A stretch of 35,098 nucleotides of DNA, from assembly GCA_934202525.1 (NCBI GenBank), contig CAKPYB010000034.1, forward strand, positions 1 through 35,098, written 5' to 3'. How positions within the stretch are numbered: position 1 is the first letter of the stretch; the number at the start of each line of letters is the position of its first letter. The notes below the pieces were generated by a model. It was given only the letters and a program-made list of their open reading frames with translations. It made no database searches and was not told the origin of the DNA. The position numbers were made by a program, and so were the translations under genes. The stretch comes from an uncultured Prevotella sp. (GTDB lineage Bacteria > Bacteroidota > Bacteroidia > Bacteroidales > Bacteroidaceae). Of the stretch, positions 7,821 to 14,939 are shown piece by piece.

Positions 7821-7886
7821 TTGTCCCGAATCACGTGCATCCTTGTCCCGAATCACGTGCATCCTTGTCCCGAATCACGTGCATTC
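7821..7886. repeat. 22-bp tandem repeat array I (3 units)
   Basis: Three consecutive 22-bp units start at 7821, 7843 and 7865 and are nearly identical. Each contains GTCCCGA, then ATCACGTG, then CAT(C/T). The CACGTG hexamer is a palindrome. The array abuts the smalltalk-HU promoter on its upstream side. Confidence 0.92.
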
Positions 7887-7917
7887 CTTCCTCATTAATC
7901 ATGTATTTGCTTGACGC

Positions 7918-8122
7918 TACACGCCCTGAAAGGGCAGAAGCTCCTAGCCCAGGGCAACGCCCTGGGTTTTAAGGATGTAGCCAATACGCCCTGTAAGGGC
8001 AAAAGCTTTATATTTTTTGCTTGAGGTTTTAAAGCTTTTGCCCTTACAGGGCGCCGGGATTGCGTCAATAGCTACCCAGGGCGTTGCCCTGGGCTAGGAG
8101 CTTCTGCTCTTTCAGGGCGTGT
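7918..8122. repeat. MITE-like palindromic element, copy 2
   Basis: A roughly 200-bp imperfect palindrome: the outer arms CGCCCTGAAAGGGCAGAAG and CTTCTGCTCTTTCAGGGCG, the middle hairpins CCCAGGGCAACGCCCTGGG and CCCAGGGCGTTGCCCTGGG, and the inner arms GCCCTGTAAGGGCAAAAGCT and AGCTTTTGCCCTTACAGGGC. The AACTTGCGAAAGTTCA ends seen in other copies are not obvious here. It lies between two related 22-bp arrays. Confidence 0.85.
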
Positions 8123-8227
8123 CCCAACGTACCCCCAACTGCGTCCCGATGTACCGCCATCTACGTCCCGACGTATCGTCATCTGCGTCGGGACGCAGAT
8201 GGTGGTGCGTCGCCACGCAGTTTTGGG
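8118..8227. repeat. 22-bp tandem repeat array II (about 5 diverged units)
   Basis: Units begin at 8118, 8140, 8162, 8184 and 8206. The first three keep the pattern GTCCC(G/A)A, eight variable bases, then C(A)(T)C, the same frame as array I. The fourth contains a perfect palindrome, TGCGTCGGGACGCA. The region to 8285 and the AT-rich stretch 8330-8470 carry nothing else I can assign. Confidence 0.8.
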
Positions 8228-8285
8228 GGCATCGGGCGCACAGTAACTTGCTATGTGGGTTAGCTGGTGGATAGGAGGAAAGGCA

Positions 8286-8317
8286 AAAATGTGAATGTGA
8301 ATGTGAATTTGAAATGT
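8286..8317 (+). repeat. 32-bp GTGAA-rich repeat, copy A
   Basis: Two mismatches to the copy at 14191-14222 in the same orientation. It also forms an inverted pair with 8481-8512, the similarity extending a few bases further on both sides. Confidence 0.75.
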
Positions 8318-8480
8318 TTTTCAATGTTACCTGAAGGAGAAGCGTATAATCGTGTTTAAGTAATAGTAGCCATTATAATAGGTTAATATTATATATATAA
8401 TAAGGTACGCGCGCGAGGACTGAATTTCATTCACAATATCCTATAAAAGGAATGGATGGAACAACCCGATACATTGATTT

Positions 8481-8512
8481 ACATTTCAAATTCACATTCA
8501 CTTTCACATTTT
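8481..8512 (-). repeat. 32-bp GTGAA-rich repeat, copy B (inverted)
   Basis: This is the reverse complement of 14191-14222 with a single mismatch. Copies B and C therefore form inverted repeats around the gene block 8649-14199. A looser GTGAA-rich string also occurs at 31614-31650, so the sequence type is not unique to this block. Confidence 0.8.
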
Positions 8513-8567
8513 GTTTTGATGGTTTTATGAAAAAAAGACAATTTGATAAAAAATAATTTAGAATTTA

Positions 8568-8599
8568 TTTGTTTATTCGGGGAAAAAGTATTACTTTTG
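8568..8599 (+). promoter_or_regulatory. Promoter of the 8649 gene block
   Basis: TTTG at 8568-8571, a 20-bp spacer, then TACTTTTG at 8592-8599: an exact Bacteroidetes -33/-7 arrangement, with a leader of about 40 nt before the ATG at 8649. Confidence 0.75.
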
Positions 8600-8648
8600 T
8601 AGATGCTATGAAAAATAACTTTCATGGTATAACTTAAATCGCAAGCCA

Positions 8649-9656
8649 ATGACTGGACGTATCAAAAACAGCACAGAAAAGACTTCTTTTGTTGTCTTCA
8701 AGTATGATTTCTGCAAAAGCCGGAATCTTTCAAGTATCGAGGGTACTCTACCCTTGGATTTTCTCGAAATGTCATCGCCTGAAAAATATCAGGAATGTCA
8801 GACTGGTTTCGAGAAGGTAATGGACAGTTTGCTGAAAAGCAAGAAAATGACTTTGGTGGAATCACGGAAGAATGAAGAAGATGTTATTCACGACAACCGA
8901 ATATTGGGATTTCGCGAAGGTGTGGCTGTGCTGGATGTATGCGCAGACAAAAAAGAATTTTATTGGAGTAACTTTAAGGAGAATGAAATTCACAACCAGC
9001 CTTTCTGTAAGGTAATCATTGATAATCGCCCCAACAGAGGTTTCCTTTTTGTGGAAGAATCTAGAATCTTCGGCGGCAAAAGAGGACAGGACAAGGTGGT
9101 GGCTCTTCTGCGTGATAATATCAACAGGGTGGCGAATCAATATGGCTGGAATATGGTGATTTCTGCCAAGTTGCCACCTGGTGATTTCTTTGATGCCGTG
9201 GCTGAGAGAATCAAGGCTGGCTACAGGCCAAGGGCTGTGGTGTTTTCTTTTCCTCGCCATCAGTCTCTCAGCGATGCGCCATATTCCTTTGTCATGCAAT
9301 TACAGATGCAGCAGTCATTAATGGAGTGTCTCAATGCCAGTATGTATGAGGTAAAATTTGGTACAGATAAAGGTAAGCAGTTGCACTTAGACAAGGCAAA
9401 CAGAGATATTGCCTTGATGGTGAACCTGTGCAGCAAGGAAGATTACGGCATCAAGGTATATTATTGGAAAGGTCCGTGCACCTCTTCCCGTTCGCTGAAA
9501 CGAACCAAGGTGAAAATCTCCGATGTTGAGATTGTTGCTCTGGTTAATGGAGATGCTGTCTGTTGCGATTGTCATGGAGATTCTCGGTTTGCTTTGATCA
9601 ATTCTCTTGATGTGATTCTTGATGATTTAAATGGTTACGACGATGAGGTTATTTAA
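8649..9656 (+). CDS. Unknown protein, first gene of accessory block
   Basis: A 335-residue soluble protein with no signal peptide or membrane segment. I do not recognise a family. Visible features are a mixed alpha/beta pattern, a basic stretch VVIDN-like (KVIIDNRPNRGFLFVEESRIFGGKRGQDKVV, read in parts), a motif-like RPRAVVFSFPRHQSL, and a Cys/His cluster near the C-terminus (DAVCCDCHGD, residues about 308-317). It has its own consensus promoter and overlaps or abuts the next gene, so the two are translationally linked. Its place ahead of a DUF3987 ATPase and a primase-like gene suggests a mobile-element or defence context, which is an inference from neighbours only. Confidence 0.75.
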   Translation: MTGRIKNSTEKTSFVVFKYDFCKSRNLSSIEGTLPLDFLEMSSPEKYQECQTGFEKVMDSLLKSKKMTLVESRKNEEDVIHDNRILGFREGVAVLDVCADKKEFYWSNFKENEIHNQPFCKVIIDNRPNRGFLFVEESRIFGGKRGQDKVVALLRDNINRVANQYGWNMVISAKLPPGDFFDAVAERIKAGYRPRAVVFSFPRHQSLSDAPYSFVMQLQMQQSLMECLNASMYEVKFGTDKGKQLHLDKANRDIALMVNLCSKEDYGIKVYYWKGPCTSSRSLKRTKVKISDVEIVALVNGDAVCCDCHGDSRFALINSLDVILDDLNGYDDEVI

Positions 9657-10665
9657 GATGAAGACCAGACAGATGGTAGATAAATCTTTTTCGCAACACA
9701 TGATTTATCAGGTTTTCAGAGCCATCACCCATGATATCTTCAATGATAAGACGTGGTTTCCTACGTCCAGATGTTCATGCGAGGATGTTTTTTATGAGGT
9801 GTTCTGCATTGTAGACAAAATGATGTTTTCGCATACCGATACCGAGAGCCGCCTAGCCTTTGTGGAAGGAATAGGGCAATATGAAAAAAACTATGTTGAC
9901 GAGGATGGGTATGCTACAGCTCAGGAAGAGCGGCAGAGAATCGTATTTGTCATCCTGTATATGGCAGCTGTGATACTTCAGATGATGCCTTTGGAGTCGA
10001 AAGTGTTTCAATTTTGCTCAATGATTATGGGGCAATGGAGAGGCTACGTAACTCAGGAGTTTTCTCAGCGGTGCCTCGGAGCAGTCGTGAAGAACCATGA
10101 GGTGGTTGAGCGGCTGGCAGCCAATATCGGTTATTATGGCGAGGATGGTTTCTTCGTTTCATCTCAGATTAATGAACTGATGCGCCAGAACAATGATGAA
10201 GATTATCTGCACGGATTCGAGCCTGAACAGAAGAGGACATTGGAATTGGAAGTGACAGACGATGAGCATCAGGAAAACGGCGGGCAGGAAAAAACGGAAG
10301 AAGATAATGAGAAGAAATGGGGCGACTTGAGCCAGGGAGAAAGAGTAAAGCGAGCCTTGCAGAAGATGATAGACGAGAAGGCTATCCCTTTGAAGAAAGA
10401 CTATGCCCTGATTATGGTGGCGCTCTCTGATATCTACGATTTTGAAGGCAAATTTGATAATGGCGCATCTTTCTGCAAGTATCTTACAGAGCAGTTGGGT
10501 CTGCCTTCCAATCTGACCAATGGCGGTGCCATCTCCAAGCGTTTCTCCAAGATGCGTGGCGAATTTCCCAACTGGAGTTTTGATGATGTAAGTGATCCTA
10601 ACGCCCGGCAGAAACTCATCAATATCGCTAACCGTTTTGTCGCCATCTACCGTAAGGGACAGTAG
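9631..10665 (+). CDS. Unknown protein, second gene of accessory block
   Basis: Up to 344 residues. Possible starts are ATG codons at 9631, 9643 and 9658; the last begins one base after the upstream stop and has GAGGT 8 bp before it, so it may be the true one. The N-terminal ~190 residues look helical (FVILYMAAVILQMMPL is hydrophobic but probably buried). A charged linker rich in Glu, Asp and Gln (DDEHQENGGQEKTEEDNEKK) separates a C-terminal domain of ~110 residues with LKKDYALIMVALSDIYDF and GGAISKRFSKMRGEFPNWSF. That C-terminal domain may be a small helical nucleic-acid or protein-binding module. I recognise no named family. Confidence 0.75.
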   Translation: MVTTMRLFKMKTRQMVDKSFSQHMIYQVFRAITHDIFNDKTWFPTSRCSCEDVFYEVFCIVDKMMFSHTDTESRLAFVEGIGQYEKNYVDEDGYATAQEERQRIVFVILYMAAVILQMMPLESKVFQFCSMIMGQWRGYVTQEFSQRCLGAVVKNHEVVERLAANIGYYGEDGFFVSSQINELMRQNNDEDYLHGFEPEQKRTLELEVTDDEHQENGGQEKTEEDNEKKWGDLSQGERVKRALQKMIDEKAIPLKKDYALIMVALSDIYDFEGKFDNGASFCKYLTEQLGLPSNLTNGGAISKRFSKMRGEFPNWSFDDVSDPNARQKLINIANRFVAIYRKGQ

Positions 10666-10796
10666 GAAGCGGGGAAATGATTGCTTCTTGTGAGTGTTGG
10701 CAAGTTTTAGATGGAATGTTAAAAACGTAAAATAGAGCAAGTTTTAGGCATATTCTACGTTTAATATCAAAATAGGTTTAATAAACAAATTAGGAT

Positions 10797-11420
10797 ATGA
10801 AATATCTAGTAAAAAAATCAGTCTTACTACTGTTGGTAGTCTTGGCTTTTTGTGCGTGTGACAACAGCAATGACAATGGTGAAGTTATTCCGCCCAATCC
10901 ACAGTCATCGAAAACTGTCGTCAATTATACTGGCGAAGTAGAGTTTGTGGTGGATGCGCCACAAATTCGTGAGGATATAGAGCAGGATTTGAAGGCAAAC
11001 CCTCCTTTTGGAGGAAGCAAGAAATATCAGTTTATCACAAAAAAATACTCGACGCTTCCTGCTTTATATATGCTATATGCGGTGAATCCTGAGGACGATA
11101 AGTCTGCTGACGGATATATACTGGACATCGCTGGTAAAGTGGAGAGTAAGGACAATTATAGATTGTTCTCTGCCGTATCTGGACTAGCTTGGTATAAGAT
11201 GGATATTGTGCCTATCGACACAAAGGATGGCAAGCCTGTTGCAACATACGATGTGTTTATGCATCTAAATATTCCTTCTTCTTTGGTTCATAGCAAGATG
11301 TATTTCTGCGAAGACCTTACGGAGAAATATCGCCAGAAGTTCCCTAATGAAGACATTCATGCCGTGGTTCGCCGTTTGGTTCTTTCTTATGTCAGTAAGG
11401 GTGATATTATAAATGAATAG
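10797..11420 (+). CDS. Putative lipoprotein, unknown function
   Basis: A 207-residue protein with a lipoprotein signal: basic MKYLVKK, a hydrophobic core LLLLVVLAF and the lipobox around CAC at residues 19-21. It has a short Asn/Asp/Pro-rich linker (CDNSNDNGEVIPPNP) and then a mixed beta-rich domain. No family was recognised. Being exported, it is unlikely to work directly with the primase-like genes around it. It has a 131-bp gap upstream and its own terminator downstream, so it is probably a separate unit that lies inside the block. Confidence 0.75.
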   Translation: MKYLVKKSVLLLLVVLAFCACDNSNDNGEVIPPNPQSSKTVVNYTGEVEFVVDAPQIREDIEQDLKANPPFGGSKKYQFITKKYSTLPALYMLYAVNPEDDKSADGYILDIAGKVESKDNYRLFSAVSGLAWYKMDIVPIDTKDGKPVATYDVFMHLNIPSSLVHSKMYFCEDLTEKYRQKFPNEDIHAVVRRLVLSYVSKGDIINE

Positions 11421-11463
11421 GAACATATCAGAACAGAAGATTTTTTAGAAATAATACAGTAGC

Positions 11464-11504
11464 AGCACTTTTTGCTTCGTTTGCAAGCAAAGAGTGCTTT
11501 TTTT
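11464..11504 (+). terminator. Terminator after lipoprotein gene
   Basis: AGCACTTTTTGCTT pairs with AAGCAAAGAGTGCT (13 of 14) around a 7-nt loop, followed by a run of seven T residues. Confidence 0.85.
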
Positions 11505-11523
11505 ATGCCTTCAGATGAGCTGG

Positions 11524-11620
11524 AGGCTTAGCGGAAGGCTTAGTTGCCGGCGATGAGGCTTAGTAGGAGGCGAACCGGCAGGACACCTATTGCCTGGGAG
11601 GCTTTTTTTCCTTACTTTTG
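11524..11620 (+). promoter_or_regulatory. Promoter of DUF3987-primase genes with three AGGCTTAG boxes
   Basis: The -7 box TACTTTTG is at 11613-11620 with ATTG 20 bp upstream. The octamer AGGCTTAG occurs at 11524, 11536 and 11556, just upstream. This promoter excludes the longer reading frame that begins at 11590. Confidence 0.55.
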
Positions 11621-11649
11621 CATTCAGAAAAAATCAGTATTTGTTGATT

Positions 11650-13182
11650 ATGGAAAAAGTAAAGAAAACACCTCCACAGGAAGCGTCTCAGACTAATCCA
11701 GTGGCAAAGCCTGAGGATACCAAGGGCGGAATCAATAACAAGGTATCATCTGGGTTGACAGCAACAAAGCTGGCTGAACAGGCAGAAGAGAATGAAGAGA
11801 TGCCCATGCATCACCTGATTGCCGATAAGGATTATCCGTCGGGCATCAGAGAATGGATGATCACTTCGCCTTCTGACCTCAAGTATCCTACGCTGGTGGT
11901 GGCTGCTGCCATGCTCAGCGTTTATCTTACACGTGTCAGAATACAGTATGTGTATGATAATCAGGGAGAAAAATCGGCCATCGTGTTGCAGGTCATCGTA
12001 GAGGGCGAGCAGTCGAGCGGAAAGTCGTTTGCCAGATACATCATGCGTACCCTGATGAAACCTTTCATCGAGCGCGACAGCGAAATGAGAGCCAAGGAGC
12101 AGGAGTATGCTGCCCTGAAGCGACGCCAGGGAAAGAAGGATGGCAAGCTGCCACCCGAACCGAAGACCGACATCACCATCCTGCCCGAAACCGTATCGCT
12201 CACCATGTTCATCAAGCGATGCGATGCAGCAGTCAAACTTTATGGTGCTCCGAAGACGCTCTTCGAATTTGCCGATGAGATTTCTGCCATCGTGCATTCT
12301 GCCAAGCGCCAGTTTGCCGACCTCTCGCAGGTTATCAAGACGGCTTACGATTTGGGCAGCGTATATGGTCAGGATTTCATGAGCGAATCCAGCTATAGTG
12401 CCATGGTAGATGCCTTGCTCTCGTTCGTATTCTGCGGCACCCAGAGTGCGGTGAGCAGATATATGAACAAGGCTGCCATTGAGGGCGGTGCTGTAACCCG
12501 AACCATCTTATGCCCGCTCGTCAGTCATCTGGGCGACAATCCGCCACAGTTTCAGGCGTTGACCGATACACAGCGTAATGAGCTGGAGAATACATTGGAT
12601 AAGCTCTTCGGGTTGTGCTATGAGGAAGATGGAAAATTCCATCAGGAGATAGAGGAGGATATGAGCTGGCTCTACAAGACGGTGGTAAAATGGTGTAACG
12701 ACTGCCGCCAGCAGGTGGTGAAAACCATGTCTAAGTCGATGGATGTCTTCTACAAGCGCAGTTCGGTTTCTGCCTTCCGTATCGCTGCCCTCATGCAAGT
12801 GCTTTACAAAGTGGAAGGGAAGAAGAGCGAGAAGGAAATCCGGAAACTGGTTAGGCAGACCTATCTGGCTTGTGCCGACCGAATCTTGCAGAATATGTTG
12901 CAGCGGTGGGGCAAGGCTTTCGAGCAGATTTCTGCCGAGGGCGAAGGAGAGCCTTATCATACTGTAGACTATTTCAGCGAGTTGCCGCAGGAATTTTCTT
13001 ATCAGTTCCTGGAGGAATTCCTGAAACAGAAGGGGCTCAAGACGCCTGCCCGTAACATGGTGTGCAACTGGCGCAGATGGGGATGGCTCGAAAAACCAGC
13101 AAAGGGCGAGGATAGAAAGGTGCTTAGAAAGACGCAGCAGAAAGGCACTATGGGTGATGGTAATATTAAAAAAGACAATTAG
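11650..13182 (+). CDS. DUF3987-family ATPase (primase/helicase-associated)
   Basis: A 510-residue protein from the ATG at 11650, chosen because an upstream ATG at 11590 lies inside the promoter. A Walker A motif is at residues ~119-126 (GEQSSGKS), followed by an acidic FEFADEISAI segment consistent with Walker B/sensor function. The C-terminal third is helical with a WRRWGWL segment that may be a winged helix. DUF3987 proteins resemble the helicase part of plasmid and phage primase-helicases. The next gene, 3 bp downstream, encodes a CHC2/Toprim primase-like protein, so the two probably act together at a DNA fork. In Bacteroidetes such genes are commonly near HU/smalltalk pairs, as here. Confidence 0.85.
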   Translation: MEKVKKTPPQEASQTNPVAKPEDTKGGINNKVSSGLTATKLAEQAEENEEMPMHHLIADKDYPSGIREWMITSPSDLKYPTLVVAAAMLSVYLTRVRIQYVYDNQGEKSAIVLQVIVEGEQSSGKSFARYIMRTLMKPFIERDSEMRAKEQEYAALKRRQGKKDGKLPPEPKTDITILPETVSLTMFIKRCDAAVKLYGAPKTLFEFADEISAIVHSAKRQFADLSQVIKTAYDLGSVYGQDFMSESSYSAMVDALLSFVFCGTQSAVSRYMNKAAIEGGAVTRTILCPLVSHLGDNPPQFQALTDTQRNELENTLDKLFGLCYEEDGKFHQEIEEDMSWLYKTVVKWCNDCRQQVVKTMSKSMDVFYKRSSVSAFRIAALMQVLYKVEGKKSEKEIRKLVRQTYLACADRILQNMLQRWGKAFEQISAEGEGEPYHTVDYFSELPQEFSYQFLEEFLKQKGLKTPARNMVCNWRRWGWLEKPAKGEDRKVLRKTQQKGTMGDGNIKKDN

Positions 13183-13185
13183 AAG

Positions 13186-14199
13186 ATGGCAGAATATATT
13201 GATTCAAATACGCTCTCTAAACTTAGAGCTATCAGCATCCTGGAGGTTGCAGATGAATTGGGAATGGGTTTGCGGTATCATAATGCCCTTTGTATCAGTC
13301 ATAATGATAAAAATCCGAGTTTGCATTTCTGGACATCCACCAACACTTGTCATTGCTTTGCGTGCGGGTGGGGTGGAGATAATATCGACCTGGTGATGAA
13401 ACGGGAGAATCTCTCTTTTTCGGAGGCTTGCCAATGGCTGTGCAGAAGATTCAAAATCAGCGCGGGTAATGAGTCAGCTGGTAACCGTAAGGATGTGCAA
13501 CATCGGGATAAGGTTGTTGCTGAGCATAGAAAATCTGAATGTGATACGGACAGTCTCAATCTCAGAGGCGAGTTTCAGCATAAGCCTGACGTAGATTATC
13601 TGATGCGTATGCTCATGGGTAAGAAACTGACAGATAAAGCCAAGGATTTCCTGTTCTTTCAGAGAAAGCTGCGCCCGGAATATATCTATTGGTGTAGAGT
13701 GGTGAGCACAGATTTCTCCATTGCTGGCTATCGCTTTGGTGGAAAGTTTTTTGATGGTCCTTCCTTGTTGATTCCCTATTATGACGTTCATGGCAATCTG
13801 CTGACGGTTCAGAGCAGATATCTGGGAGATAAGACTGAAGAAAAACCGCGGTTTAAGTTTGCACCAGGTAGCAAGCCGATGGTATATGGGATGCAGATCT
13901 TGCCGCAGGTGACAGAAAAAGAGCCATTGGTTATTACCGAGGGATGTACCGACTGCTGGAGCGCTATGTCTATGGGTTACAAGGCAATAGCCATCCCGAG
14001 TGCTACGCTTTGTAATGCAGAATGTCGCAATCTTTTAGCGGGAAGGAATCTTCACATGTGGCCTGATCAGGACAAACCGGGCATCGGTCTTTATATGAAA
14101 CTGAAGGAAATGTTCCCTCAGCTGGTGTACCATCAGTTGCCGGAAGGTTGCAAGGATTTGTCTGATTATTACCAGTCGTTTTACGTTCAGAAAATGTGA
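13186..14199 (+). CDS. CHC2 zinc-finger / Toprim primase-like protein
   Basis: A 337-residue DnaG-like protein. Residues 36-60 form a CHC2 zinc finger (C36, H39, C57, C60; with DKNPSLHF and CFACGWGGD typical of the fold). A Toprim domain follows: the acidic EG motif at 251-253 (VITEGCTDCW) and the DxD motif WPDQDKPG near 292-299. The central RNA-polymerase-type core is shorter than in DnaG and the helicase-binding C-terminus is absent, as in many plasmid and phage primases. It is in an operon with the DUF3987 ATPase. Its last codons and stop overlap the 32-bp repeat copy C. Confidence 0.88.
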   Translation: MAEYIDSNTLSKLRAISILEVADELGMGLRYHNALCISHNDKNPSLHFWTSTNTCHCFACGWGGDNIDLVMKRENLSFSEACQWLCRRFKISAGNESAGNRKDVQHRDKVVAEHRKSECDTDSLNLRGEFQHKPDVDYLMRMLMGKKLTDKAKDFLFFQRKLRPEYIYWCRVVSTDFSIAGYRFGGKFFDGPSLLIPYYDVHGNLLTVQSRYLGDKTEEKPRFKFAPGSKPMVYGMQILPQVTEKEPLVITEGCTDCWSAMSMGYKAIAIPSATLCNAECRNLLAGRNLHMWPDQDKPGIGLYMKLKEMFPQLVYHQLPEGCKDLSDYYQSFYVQKM

Positions 14200-14222
14200 A
14201 AGTGAATGTGAATTTCAAATGT
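14191..14222 (+). repeat. 32-bp GTGAA-rich repeat, copy C
   Basis: It overlaps the stop codon of the primase-like gene. It is the inverted mate of 8481-8512 (31 of 32) and a direct match of 8286-8317 (30 of 32). A reading frame that starts inside it (14196) is not taken as coding. Confidence 0.8.
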
Positions 14223-14255
14223 TTTTCTATTGTTGTTTTTAAGTTGTTGCGTGTT

Positions 14256-14765
14256 ATGATAAAGTTGTTTTTAAATCGTTTACGTAGAGATCATGGCGCC
14301 ATTGTTGGTCGCCTGTTTCAAGAGATATTAGACCGCAAGGGTGGTCTCATCGACCATGAGCGCATCTGCGATACCGTAGAGCGTGAGGGTGGCTGTCTGG
14401 AGCCGGGTGAATATCACATCATGGTGGCTAAATGCAAATGCTTCGCCCGCCAGATGCTTTTCCTCGAACCGATAAGGGATGATTCTTCTTCATCTTCCTC
14501 TCTTCCTCTTCCCGAAACCTGCAAGCTTTGCCGCATGGAGCGCAAGAGTCATGAGTTCGGGCGTCTGGAAGAGCTTTATGCCCTTCCTTGTCCCATGATG
14601 CAGCCGGGTAATGGTCCGTTCCGTCTGCGCCAGGGTGGCATCCTCATCGGCGAGGCCCATGCTCCCAGCTTCGTTCTGAGGAGCCAGGAACTCTTCCTCC
14701 AGTTCTTCGACCGGGTCAGCAAGATGCTCAGACGTGGGGGTGAGGTGGTCATCAAGATAGAGTAG
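14256..14765 (+). CDS. DUF5675-like protein
   Basis: A 169-residue protein from the ATG at 14256; upstream in-frame codons fall in a repeat and are not used. The order of motifs (LFLNRLRRDHGAIVGRLF, GGCLEPGEYHI, PGNGPFRLRQGGILIGEA, then a helix and GGEVVIKIE) resembles DUF5675, a small family found in phage-like and Bacteroidetes accessory loci. The match is by eye and moderate. An insertion with six serines and a CKLCRMERKS segment lies in the middle. A broken duplicate of the C-terminal half lies at 16538-16690. In related loci this position is often taken by an amidase, which hints at a cell-wall role, but that is speculation. Confidence 0.5.
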   Translation: MIKLFLNRLRRDHGAIVGRLFQEILDRKGGLIDHERICDTVEREGGCLEPGEYHIMVAKCKCFARQMLFLEPIRDDSSSSSSLPLPETCKLCRMERKSHEFGRLEELYALPCPMMQPGNGPFRLRQGGILIGEAHAPSFVLRSQELFLQFFDRVSKMLRRGGEVVIKIE

Positions 14766-14815
14766 GTTGGGGAGAAGAGTGGCACTTATCAACAACTTGC
14801 CTCTCTTTATGTAAG

Positions 14816-14864
14816 AATGCCAAATCAAGTGGATCACATTATGCTCTTTGCTTGATTTGGTATT
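14816..14864. terminator. Hairpin between convergent genes
   Basis: AATGCCAAATCAAG at 14816-14829 pairs with CTTGATTTGGTATT at 14851-14864 (13 of 14). The 21-nt loop is large for a terminator, but the position between convergent genes fits. Confidence 0.5.
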
Positions 14865-14939
14865 CTATATGTGTTGAGGCGTATGTCATCTCGGGGAAGT
14901 TAGTGTGACTTGTGGAACGAAATAGAGGAAAGGATAGGT

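Noticed and set aside
8112..8324. Minus-strand frame of 70 codons with His-rich start
   Set aside because: It consists of the 22-bp array II and the GTGAA repeat read in reverse.
8330..8480. AT-rich palindromic stretch (AATATTATATATATAATAA) as a replication origin for the primase block
   Set aside because: No iterons, DnaA boxes or initiator gene accompany it; too little to support an origin call.
14196..14255. Longer N-terminus for the DUF5675-like protein
   Set aside because: It begins within repeat copy C (MKVNVNFKCF is repeat sequence), and the conserved part starts at 14256.
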